In this document: positions 23,658 through 32,500 of the stretch, piece after piece
Position numbering within the stretch: position 1 is the first letter of the stretch
Layout of the letters: the number at the start of each line of letters is the position of its first letter
The notes under the pieces: model-generated
Databases searched by the model: none
What the model was told of the DNA's origin: nothing
What the model saw: the letters and a program-made list of their open reading frames with translations, nothing else
Source: Clostridia bacterium
GTDB taxonomy: Bacteria; Bacillota; Clostridia; Oscillospirales; Acutalibacteraceae
Direction of reading: 5' to 3'
Assembly: GCA_017410585.1 (NCBI GenBank)
Contig: JAFQQM010000017.1
Span: 1 to 34,548 of the forward strand
Length of the DNA: 34,548 nucleotides
Program-made: the position numbers and the translations under genes

Positions 23658-24755
23658 ATGAAAGTTGTTTTGCAGAATCTGACTAAGATCTTTCCTAGTC
23701 GGAACAAGAAATCCAACGAGGAAGTGGTGGCGGTCAACGATTTCACCTTCACCATTCCGGACGGCAAACTGATCGGTCTTCTGGGCCCGTCCGGCTGCGG
23801 CAAGAGCACGACGCTGTACATGATCAGCGGTCTGCAGAAGCCGTCGGGCGGTCAGATCTTCTTCGGCGACGAAGACGTGACCGAACTGTCGGCGGAAAAC
23901 CGCGGCGTTGGTCTGGTGTTCCAGAACTACGCGCTGTATCCGCACATGACCGTCAAGCAGAATATCCTGTTCCCGCTGCAGAACCTCCGCGGTGAGGACA
24001 AGCTCAGCAAGGAAGAAATGCTCGAACGCGCCTACACGGCGGCCAAGTTGGTGCAGATCGACGAGTTGATGGACCGTAAGCCGAGCGAACTTTCCGGCGG
24101 TCAGCAACAGCGCGTGGCGATCGCGCGTGCGCTGGTCAAGATGCCGAAGGTGTTGCTGCTCGACGAGCCGCTGTCCAACCTCGATGCGCGCCTGCGTCTG
24201 CAGACCCGCGAAGAGATCCGCCGCATCCAGAAGGAGACCGGCATCACCACCATCTTCGTTACCCACGATCAGGAAGAAGCGATGAGCATCTCCGATATGA
24301 TCGTCGTGATGAAACTCGGCGTGGTGCAGCAGATCGGCAAGCCGCAGGATGTGTACGATGATCCGACCAACCTGTTCGTGGCGAAGTTCCTCGGTACTCC
24401 TCCGATCAACGTATTCGAAGGCAAGGTTGCCGGCGGCAAACTGTATCTGGACGGCGTCGAGGTGCTGGACGTGCCGGGCGTAGCGGATCAGGACGTCACC
24501 GTCGGTATTCGTCCGGAAGGCTTTACGCTGGATGAAAACGGCCCGATGGTCTGCGGCCTCAACAGCGTGGAAGTGATGGGCCGCGACGTCAGCGTCGTGT
24601 CCACCCATCCGGCTTCGGTCAACTCGGTCATCCGCTCCATCATTGATGCGGATAACAAGGTGGCCGCCGCGGAGACGGTGAGTTACTCGCTCAAACCGCA
24701 TAAGGTGTTCCTGTTCAGCAAGCAGGACGAAAGCCGCATTTACTTTGACATTTGA
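23658..24755 (+). CDS. ABC importer ATPase, UgpC/MsmK/MalK-like
   Basis: A 365-residue ATPase of the carbohydrate-uptake (CUT1) type. Walker A GPSGCGKST is at 43-51, the signature LSGGQQQRVAIARAL and Walker B VLLLDEPLSNLDARLR follow, and the C-terminal 110 residues form the OB-type regulatory domain (VTVGIRPEGF). CUT1 ATPases energise import of oligosaccharides, polyols or glycerol-3-phosphate and are often shared between systems; this one is encoded with its own permeases. Ribosome binding site GAAAGGAAGAG. The next gene starts 11 bases after the stop. Confidence 0.94.
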   Translation: MKVVLQNLTKIFPSRNKKSNEEVVAVNDFTFTIPDGKLIGLLGPSGCGKSTTLYMISGLQKPSGGQIFFGDEDVTELSAENRGVGLVFQNYALYPHMTVKQNILFPLQNLRGEDKLSKEEMLERAYTAAKLVQIDELMDRKPSELSGGQQQRVAIARALVKMPKVLLLDEPLSNLDARLRLQTREEIRRIQKETGITTIFVTHDQEEAMSISDMIVVMKLGVVQQIGKPQDVYDDPTNLFVAKFLGTPPINVFEGKVAGGKLYLDGVEVLDVPGVADQDVTVGIRPEGFTLDENGPMVCGLNSVEVMGRDVSVVSTHPASVNSVIRSIIDADNKVAAAETVSYSLKPHKVFLFSKQDESRIYFDI

Positions 24756-24766
24756 GGTGAACGGCT

Positions 24767-25711
24767 ATGGTAGAAAGCAAACATTCATGGAAAGCATGGC
24801 TGTATCTGGCTCCGGCGATCGTGCTGTTGTTGGTATTTACCGTGTGGCCCATTATCAACACGGTTCGCCTCGCCTTCCTCGAGGACTATAACAGTTCGAT
24901 GGCGATCGGTGGCGCGACCTATGAGTTCGGCATCCGCAACTTTGCTAAGGTTTTGCAGTATAAAGACTTTATCAACTGCTTGACCAACACGATACTGCTT
25001 TGCGTGCTGACCGTTCCGCTGTCCACCATTCTGGCTCTGCTCATTGCCGTGTGCCTGAAGCAGATCAAGCCGCTGCAGCGTGCGCTGCAGACCATCTTCT
25101 TCCTGCCGTACGTGACCAACTCCATCGCCATCGGTATGGTGTTCGCCGCCATGTTCAATATGGTCGGCTCGGCGTTCGGCGGCGAAAACGAACTCATCAT
25201 TACGGCCGGTATCATCAACAATGTGATCGAGTTCTTCGGCGGTCAGCCGATCAACTGGATCAACTCCGGCTCGGCCTACTGGGCAAACATCGTCGTGATG
25301 GTGGTGTACATCGTCTGGAACGCACTGCCGTTTAAGATCCTCATTCTTCTCGGCGGTCTGCAGAGCATCAACACGCAGTATTACGATGCCGCGAAGGTGG
25401 ACGGCACCCGCCGTGCCCGCGTCTTCACCCGCATCACCGTGCCGCTGTTGTCCCCGATGCTCGCCTACGTTGTTATCACCGGCTTCATCGGCGGCTTTAA
25501 GGAATATTCCAGCATCGTCGGTATCTTTGGCGAAAAGATGGGACCTGCCGGTGACCCCGGCCGCTTGAATACGATGGTCGGCTTTATCTACGATGCGCTG
25601 GCGGGTGACCACACCGGTCGCGCCTCCGCCGCGGCGCTTATCTTGTTTGGCATCATTTTGGTCGTTACCTTGATCAACTTGCAAGTCAGCAAGAAGAACA
25701 CTCATTATTAA
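24767..25711 (+). CDS. ABC importer permease, MalF/UgpA-like
   Basis: A 314-residue inner-membrane permease with about six membrane segments (first at about 10-32) and the cytoplasmic EAA coupling motif YYDAAKVDGTRRARVFTRIT. It pairs with the following permease to form the translocation channel. The TGAGGTG ribosome binding site includes the stop of the ATPase gene, implying translational coupling. The extracellular loop around 120-180 (SAFGGENELIITAGIINN) is long for a MalF-type subunit of this size. Confidence 0.93.
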   Translation: MVESKHSWKAWLYLAPAIVLLLVFTVWPIINTVRLAFLEDYNSSMAIGGATYEFGIRNFAKVLQYKDFINCLTNTILLCVLTVPLSTILALLIAVCLKQIKPLQRALQTIFFLPYVTNSIAIGMVFAAMFNMVGSAFGGENELIITAGIINNVIEFFGGQPINWINSGSAYWANIVVMVVYIVWNALPFKILILLGGLQSINTQYYDAAKVDGTRRARVFTRITVPLLSPMLAYVVITGFIGGFKEYSSIVGIFGEKMGPAGDPGRLNTMVGFIYDALAGDHTGRASAAALILFGIILVVTLINLQVSKKNTHY

Positions 25712-25723
25712 GGAGGTGCCGAT

Positions 25724-26614
25724 ATGTCTAACATCAATAAGACGATGGCGGAAAAAGATATCCGTCTCGTTTCCTCCAAGCAGAAATTCGGCCACTTCCT
25801 CGGTCAGTTTTTTGTCTACTTCTTCCTGATTGTGATGGCGATCATCGTCCTGTTCCCGTTTTACTGGATGTTGATCTCCTCGGTCAAGTCGCTGGATGAA
25901 TACCGTCTGGCCGTCCCGACGCTGTTCCCCCGCGAGATCCTGTGGGGCAACTACGTCACCGCCTTTAATCAGGCCAACCTCGGTACGCTGTTCCTCAACA
26001 CGCTGTACGTCGGCGTGGTGTCCACCATCCTGTCGTTGGTGATCACGGTGCTGTCCGCGTTTGCGTTTGCCCGCTTGGAATTCAAGGGCAAAAACACGAT
26101 GTTTGCGGCGTTGCTCGCCACCATGATGATCCCCGGCGAGTTGTTCACCATCACCAACTACGTGACGGTCAACCAACTCGGTTGGATGAAGACCTACACC
26201 GTTTTGATCGTGCCGTTCCTCGTCAGCGTGTTCTACATCTACCTGTTGCGTCAGAACTTTATGCAGATCCCCAACGAACTGTATCTGGCCGCGAAGGTGG
26301 ATGGCACCAGCGATCTGAAGTACCTGTGGAAGGTTATGATCCCGCTGGCATTGCCGACCCTCATCTCCATCACCATTTTGAAGATGATGGGCGCGTGGAA
26401 CTCCTACGTGTGGCCGCGACTGGTTGCCAACGATGCCGCCCACCAGCTCATCACCAACGGTCTGCGAAACGCGTTTACGGATGCTTCCGGTCAGGCGGAT
26501 ATTCCCGTCCAGATGGCGGCCGTTGCGATTGTTTCGCTCCCGCTGTTCCTGGTATTTGTGTTCCTGCGGAAATACATTATGAAGGGTGTATCCCGCGGCG
26601 GTCTGAAGGGTTAA
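25724..26614 (+). CDS. ABC importer permease, MalG/UgpE-like
   Basis: A 296-residue permease with about six membrane segments, the first at about 24-47. Its EAA motif is YLAAKVDGTSDLKYLWKVMIPLALPT, and the C-terminal LRKYIMKGVSRGGLKG is typical of MalG-type subunits (VAGGVKG class). AAGGAGGT precedes the start, 12 bases after the previous gene. A weak stem (AAGCCG/CGGTTT, 26616-26634) follows the stop and might adjust the mRNA ratio between permeases and binding protein. Confidence 0.94.
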   Translation: MSNINKTMAEKDIRLVSSKQKFGHFLGQFFVYFFLIVMAIIVLFPFYWMLISSVKSLDEYRLAVPTLFPREILWGNYVTAFNQANLGTLFLNTLYVGVVSTILSLVITVLSAFAFARLEFKGKNTMFAALLATMMIPGELFTITNYVTVNQLGWMKTYTVLIVPFLVSVFYIYLLRQNFMQIPNELYLAAKVDGTSDLKYLWKVMIPLALPTLISITILKMMGAWNSYVWPRLVANDAAHQLITNGLRNAFTDASGQADIPVQMAAVAIVSLPLFLVFVFLRKYIMKGVSRGGLKG

Positions 26615-26672
26615 TAAGCCGTAAAAATCGGTTTGTTATAAAAAATACTTTATTTGAAAGGATGCTATTCCC

Positions 26673-28100
26673 ATGAAAAAGTTCTTAGCTCTGTTTGCAG
26701 CGCTGGTTCTGTGCATCTGCTGCTTCGCCGGTTGTAATGGCGGCGGCGGTAACGTCGCCCCCGATCTGGACGAAGTGGATGAACTGCCGGCGTTCGACAC
26801 CAGCAAGGAAGTGACCATCACTTTCTACCACACGATGGGTGCCAACCTGCGTGAAGTTCTCGATTTCTACATTGTGGAATTCAACAAACTGTATCCGAAC
26901 ATCAAGATCCAGCATGAGCAGGTCGGTGGCTACGACGACGTTCGTGACCAGATCAAGACGGAGATCACCGTCGGCGGTCAGCCGAACATCGCTTACTGCT
27001 ATCCGGACCACGTGGCTTTGTATAACCTCGCCAAGGCGACCCAGTCGCTGGATACGCTGATCGGCAGCACCCAGACGGTCACCCGTGCTGATGGCTCCAC
27101 CGAGACCATCGGTCTGACCGAAGCGCAGATCGCGGACTTTATTCAGGGCTACTATAACGAAGGCCGTGAGTTTGGCGACGACAAGATGTACACCATGCCG
27201 TTGTCCAAGTCGACCGAAGTTCTGTACTACAACAAGACCTTCTTCGACAAGCACAACCTGACCCCGCCCTCCACTTGGGACGAACTCGAAGCGCTGTGCG
27301 CGGAGATCAAGAAGATCGACCCCGACTGCATCCCGCTTGGCTACGACTCCGAAGCCAACTGGTTCATCACCATGTGCGAACAGCTCGGCTCCGATTACAC
27401 CTCGGCGACCGGCGACCACTTCCTGTTCGACAATGCGGAAAACCACGCTTTTGTGAAGAAGTTCCGTGACTGGTACCAGAAGGGTTACGTGACCACGCAG
27501 GAACTGTCCGGCGGTTACACCTCCGAACTGTTCACCATGGCCGAGACCGACAAGGGTAACTCCTATATGTCCATCGGCTCCTCCGCCGGTGCGACCCACC
27601 AGCGTCCCGACAAGGTCGACGGTGCGTATCCGTTCGACGTGGGCATCACCACCATCCCGCAGATGGATGCCAACAACGCGAAGGTCATCTCTCAGGGTCC
27701 GTCCCTGTGCATCTTTAAGAAGGCTGACCCGCAGGAAGTTCTCGCTTCTTGGCTGTTCGTCAAGTACCTGACCACCACCGTGGAATTCCAGGCGGAATTC
27801 TCCATGGCTTCGGGTTACGTTCCGGTCATCAAGTCGGTCGGTGACAACGCGGTCTACGCCTCCTTCCTGGAGTCCGCTGACGGCGGCGACGCGATCTCCG
27901 CTCTGTCTGCGAAGGTCTGCTTGCAGCAGGAATCCGCTTACTACACCTCTCCGGCGTTCAACGGTTCCTCCGTTGCCCGTGATCAGGTCGGTCTGCTGAT
28001 GCAGGCGTGCCTGTCCTCCGATGCCGCCGGCGACGTCGATGCGATGATCGCCAAGGTGTTTGCCGACGCTGTCGCCGAGTGCGAGTATCAGGCCGGCTGA
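26673..28100 (+). CDS. ABC importer solute-binding lipoprotein, UgpB/MalE-like
   Basis: A 475-residue lipoprotein with lipobox F-A-G-C21. The mature part is a cluster B (family 1) solute-binding protein: VTITFYHTMG at the first strand, QIKTEITVGGQPNIAYCYPDHVALYNL and the later FVKYLTTTVEFQAEFSMASGYVPVIKS hinge/helix region. The FYHTMGANLREVLDFYIVEFNKLYP start resembles UgpB, which binds glycerol-3-phosphate and its diesters, but substrate identity cannot be read from sequence. Its signal peptide is nearly the same as that of the giant lipoprotein downstream. GAAAGGA precedes the ATG. Confidence 0.92.
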   Translation: MKKFLALFAALVLCICCFAGCNGGGGNVAPDLDEVDELPAFDTSKEVTITFYHTMGANLREVLDFYIVEFNKLYPNIKIQHEQVGGYDDVRDQIKTEITVGGQPNIAYCYPDHVALYNLAKATQSLDTLIGSTQTVTRADGSTETIGLTEAQIADFIQGYYNEGREFGDDKMYTMPLSKSTEVLYYNKTFFDKHNLTPPSTWDELEALCAEIKKIDPDCIPLGYDSEANWFITMCEQLGSDYTSATGDHFLFDNAENHAFVKKFRDWYQKGYVTTQELSGGYTSELFTMAETDKGNSYMSIGSSAGATHQRPDKVDGAYPFDVGITTIPQMDANNAKVISQGPSLCIFKKADPQEVLASWLFVKYLTTTVEFQAEFSMASGYVPVIKSVGDNAVYASFLESADGGDAISALSAKVCLQQESAYYTSPAFNGSSVARDQVGLLMQACLSSDAAGDVDAMIAKVFADAVAECEYQAG

Positions 28101-28124
28101 TAACCCTTTAACAGAGGTATCTGT

Positions 28125-29471
28125 ATGAAAAAAATGGCTATGCGCCTGTTGTCGCTTGCCCTGACGATCGCCATCTTAGTGATGGCGATCGCGGGCTGCG
28201 CACCGCAGGCAGACGACGACACGCCCGCTACGCCGACCCACGTCGACTACGCGGCGTCGGTCAAGTTGGATATGGCCGCCCCCACGCTGAAGCAGGAAGT
28301 GACCGTCAAGACTTATATTGACGGCGACACCACCCACTTTAACGTTCCCTCCTCCGTCTCCTCGACCGGCGTGCTGAAGGCCCGTTACCTCGGCATCAAT
28401 ACGCCGGAATCGACCGGTAAGGTGGAAGAATGGGGTAAGGCTGCCTCTAACTTCACCAAAGAAAAACTCAAGGCGGCAACCTCCATCTACGTCGAGTCGG
28501 ACAACGCCCAGTGGAACGTCGATTCCACCGGCGGCCGTCACCTCGTGTGGGTGTGGTACAAGACCGCGGATGATGCGGATTACCGCAACCTCAACATCGA
28601 ACTGTTGCAAAACGGTCTGGCGATTGCTTCCAACACGGCGAACAACCGTTACGGTGAGATCGGCGTGGCAGCGATCGATCAGGCGAGAGCCGAAAAATTG
28701 CACGTCTACTCCGGTGAGAAGGATCCGGATTTTGCCTATGGCGCCCCCAACAACATCACCTTGAAGGAACTCCGTACCCACATCGTGGAATACGAAGGGG
28801 ACAAGGTGGCGTTTGAAGGCACCATCGTCAAGGACCACAACGGCGCGCTGTACGTGGAAGATTACGATGCCGAATCCGAAATGTATTTCGGTATCTATAT
28901 CTACTACGCCACCGCCGGTATCAACGCGATGGGTCTGAAACTCTTGGCGGTCGGCAACCGTGTCCGTTTCGTCGGTAACGTGCAGAATTTCAACGGAAGT
29001 TATCAGATCTCCGGTTTGCAGTACAATGCGATGCGTCCGGACGACCTCGGCAACTTCAAACTGGTCAGCGAAAACAACGAGCCTTCCTACCTGCCGACCG
29101 ATCCGACCACCTTCGCCAACGGCGAGGTGGAGTTGGAAGTGGACGAGGAGAAGAAGACCTACAAGTATGCGGAACTGGTGATGCATACCTCCGTTTCGAT
29201 GACCGGTCTGCGCGTGGTGGACGTGTATACCACCACCAACGAATCCAGTTCTTCCAAGGGCGCGATGACGCTGACCTGCGAGAAGGACGGCGTGCGGATT
29301 CCGGTGCGTACCGACGTTTTGCGCGACGAGAACGGTGAGATCATCACCGAAGACCTTTACGCCGGCGAGACCATTGACGTCAAGGGACTTGTCGAATATT
29401 TCAGCCTAGATGGCGAAGACGGTCAGTACCAGATCAAGGTGCTGGCTCCCAGCGACATTACTATTCATTGA
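28125..29471 (+). CDS. Lipoprotein thermonuclease (SNase) with OB-fold-like C-terminal domains
   Basis: A 448-residue lipoprotein, lipobox I-A-G-C25. Residues about 58-200 form a staphylococcal-nuclease domain: D66-G-D68-T, R87-Y-L-G-I-N92-T-P-E95, and R138 in GGRHLVWVWY. By comparison with the Staphylococcus enzyme (D21, R35, D40, E43, R87), all key residues are kept except D40, which is Asn here. Residues about 210-310 (VAFEGTIVKDHNGALYVEDY...VGNRVRFVGNV) resemble the YhcR-type OB fold, and about 335-448 may be a second one. It should cut extracellular DNA and RNA at the cell surface. It lies 24 bases after the binding-protein gene and 58 bases before the giant lipoprotein. Confidence 0.88.
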   Translation: MKKMAMRLLSLALTIAILVMAIAGCAPQADDDTPATPTHVDYAASVKLDMAAPTLKQEVTVKTYIDGDTTHFNVPSSVSSTGVLKARYLGINTPESTGKVEEWGKAASNFTKEKLKAATSIYVESDNAQWNVDSTGGRHLVWVWYKTADDADYRNLNIELLQNGLAIASNTANNRYGEIGVAAIDQARAEKLHVYSGEKDPDFAYGAPNNITLKELRTHIVEYEGDKVAFEGTIVKDHNGALYVEDYDAESEMYFGIYIYYATAGINAMGLKLLAVGNRVRFVGNVQNFNGSYQISGLQYNAMRPDDLGNFKLVSENNEPSYLPTDPTTFANGEVELEVDEEKKTYKYAELVMHTSVSMTGLRVVDVYTTTNESSSSKGAMTLTCEKDGVRIPVRTDVLRDENGEIITEDLYAGETIDVKGLVEYFSLDGEDGQYQIKVLAPSDITIH

Positions 29472-29503
29472 TTTTATTTTTAATTGTAAAATTAAAATAA
29501 AAT
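29471..29503 (+). other. AT-only hairpin between the nuclease and giant lipoprotein genes
   Basis: ATTTTATTTTTAATT (29471-29485) pairs with AATTAAAATAAAAT (29490-29503), with one extra T bulged. The stem has no GC pairs, so it is weak as a terminator. The gap between the two genes is strikingly AT-rich in an otherwise GC-rich region and could act as a translational enhancer, mRNA processing site or partial terminator. Confidence 0.45.
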
Positions 29504-29529
29504 AAAAAGAGAGAGAAAGGAAAGTCGTG

Positions 29530-32500
29530 ATGAAAAGATTTTTAGCACTGTTCGCTGTGTTGGTCCTTTGCATTTCGCTGTTTGCGGCCTGCAAAAAGCC
29601 CAATACCCCGGACAACGACCCCACCAATCCCACGATTGGCGAGGAAGAGGCCACTTTGGCCGATGCGGCGGCTTATCTGAACAGCCTGTATAAGGATGGC
29701 GCAGAGGCCACCGAGCGCGACTACGACGTAGTCGGCAAGGTCATGATCGGCACCACGGTGTTTGAAGTCACCTGGACTGTCGACGTTGACTCCATCAAGA
29801 TCGTCAAGAGCACCAAAGAGGGCTTCTGGACGGTCGATCTGCCCACCAAGGCGGACGAAGAGATCCCCTACACCCTGACCGCTACCATTAAGGATGCGGC
29901 CGGCAACACCGAGACCCGTACCTTCAAGCGCAAGGTGCCGGTTATGGATAACTCCCTGCTCGTTTCCGACCCGCAGGAAGGCGTTGCCTACAAGTTCTTC
30001 ATGAAGCAGGCTTCCATCGGCCTGACCCTGTTCGCCACCGGCGAGATGGACGGCGAGAAGTACCTCGCTTCCACCACCGATGCGAAAGCCGCTCCCGACT
30101 TCTTTGTGGAGAAATCCGGCAACGGCGTGAAGATCTATACCGAAGTGAACGGTAAGAAACTGTACGTCAATGCGTACACCGTCACCGGCGACGACGGCAA
30201 GGTGAGCAAGTACCTGACCTATGCCGAGTCCACCGACAGCGTGTGGACCTACGACGCGGAAGTCAACGCGTGGTGCACCACCATCGGCAAGACCGAGTAC
30301 GTGCTCGGCACCTACAGCACCTACAAGACCTTCTGCATCTCCGAGAAGTCCTATATCTCGGCCGCGAACACCGGTGTTTCCCAGTTCCCGGCCGGCTTCG
30401 CCGACAAGGCCGCCGCTGAGGCTCTGGACCCGAACGCGGGTATCACCATCTACAAGACTCCGGCCGAGATCGTCAAGGCCGCCTATGCGCTGGAAGTTGG
30501 TAAGGTTCTGTCCGCCGGCTACCAGTACACGCTGACCGGTGTCATCACCAAGGTCAACTCCGCCTATGATCCGGGCTATGGCAATGTGACCGTCACCATC
30601 GTGGTGGACGGTATGACCGAATACCCGATCGAGTGCTACCGCCTGAAGGGTGACGGCGCCGATAAGATCAAGAAGGGCGACACCATCACCGTTAAGGGTG
30701 AACTGCTCAAATATGACAATGGCACCGATGAGGGCAAGGTCGAATTCAACTCCGGCTGTGTTCTGGTTTCCTATAAGGCGACCGGCGCTGCCGAGCAGAA
30801 GTTCGAAAACGCCGTGATCAAGCCGGTCAAGCCGGTTGCCGGCAAGGCCTACAAGGTCGTTTACGTTCAGGAGAACCTGAAGAGCACCGCGTACTTTATG
30901 ACCGGTGCGATGATGAACAAATACTATGGCGAGACCACCACCGTCGAAGCCGAAGCGGCTGACGTGTACGTGGAGACCACCACCGGTGGCTACTACATCT
31001 ACGCCAAGGTTGGCGGCGAGAAGGTGTACGTCGGCACCGTCAAGTCTGATGACGGCGAGCACATCAACTTCACTCTGGGCGGTGAGAAGACCGTCTACAC
31101 CTGGAACGAAGACAAGATGACCATGGTCGCCACCATCGACGACGTCACCTATGCCTTCGGCGGTACTTACAGCACCCATTCCAGCATCAGCCCGCAGGAT
31201 ATCTCGAAGAACGGCTTCATCGCCCACTTCGTCGTGCAGGGCACCACCACCGGTACCACCGTGGAGGAAGAGATTCCGGAAGCTCCGGAAGCCACCGATA
31301 CCTTCAAGGAAGGCGTCGCGTACAAGATGTTCGTTGTTGTCGGCAGTGGCAAGACCTACTACGCTCTCGGTACCGGCGACAAGTTCCTCGATACCACCGA
31401 CAAGGTGAAGGATGCGGTCGACTTCTATCTGGAGAAGTCCGGCGCCGGCTTCAAGATCTACTACAAGAACGGCTCCAAGAAGGTATATCTGGATGCCTCT
31501 ACCACCACGAAGGATGGCAAGACCAGCAAGTTCCTGTCCTTCAAGGATTCCACCAACTCGGTCTTCACCTACGACAAGTCTGTCGGCGCGTGGTTCACCA
31601 CCGTTGACGGTGCGAAGTACGGTATCGGTACCTATGGCTCCTATACCACCATCTCGATGTCCGATGCTTCCTACTACACTCCGGATAAGATCGGTTCGCA
31701 GTACGTCCTGCAGTTCGTCGAGTCCGCGAAGGCTCCGACCGACGATGAAGGCGGCGAAGGCGGCGACAACACCGAGAAGCCGGCTACTCTGGCTGAGCAG
31801 ATCGCGGCGGCTGAGAAACTGGCCGATAACGAGGCTCTGCCCTATGAATCCACCATCACCGGTACCATCACCGATGATCCGGTACCGTCCAGCCGCACCG
31901 AAGGTCAGTACAAGTTCACCGTTTCGGACGGCACCAACAGCATTTACTGCTACTACGTTCCGGTTACCGGCGGCGAGCCGAAGAAGGGCGACACCATCAC
32001 CGTTACCGGTAAGTTGAGCGCTTTTGGTGGCAAGGCCCAGTTCAAGGAAGGCAATGCCACGGCCGTTTTGGGCGGTAGCACTCCTCCGGCCGGCGGCGAC
32101 GATGACACCCCGACTTACACCACCAACGAAGAAATTCTGAAGGCGGCGTATGCGCTGGAACTTGGCGCCACGCTCGGTGAGTACACCATGACCGGTGTGA
32201 TCACCTCTGTGGATGATCCGTACTCCACCCAGTATAAGAACGTTACCGTGACGATGGTCGTGGACGGCTTGACCAATTATCCGATCGTTGTGTTCCGCGT
32301 GAAGGGCGAAGGCGCTGACGTGATTAAGGTTGGCGACACCATCACCGTTACCGGTACGATCATCAAGTACGATGACACCAAATATGGCGGCACCGGTAAG
32401 GTTGAGTTCAACTCCGGTTGCACGCTCGATTCCTATGTTGCCGGCAGCACTCCGCCGGCCGGCGGCGACGAAGGTGGCGAGGATACCGAGAAGCCGGCTA

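Noticed and set aside
24785-26443. A 552-codon minus-strand open frame
   Set aside because: It is antisense to two well-supported permease genes and has the His/Asp/Gln-rich composition typical of shadow frames.
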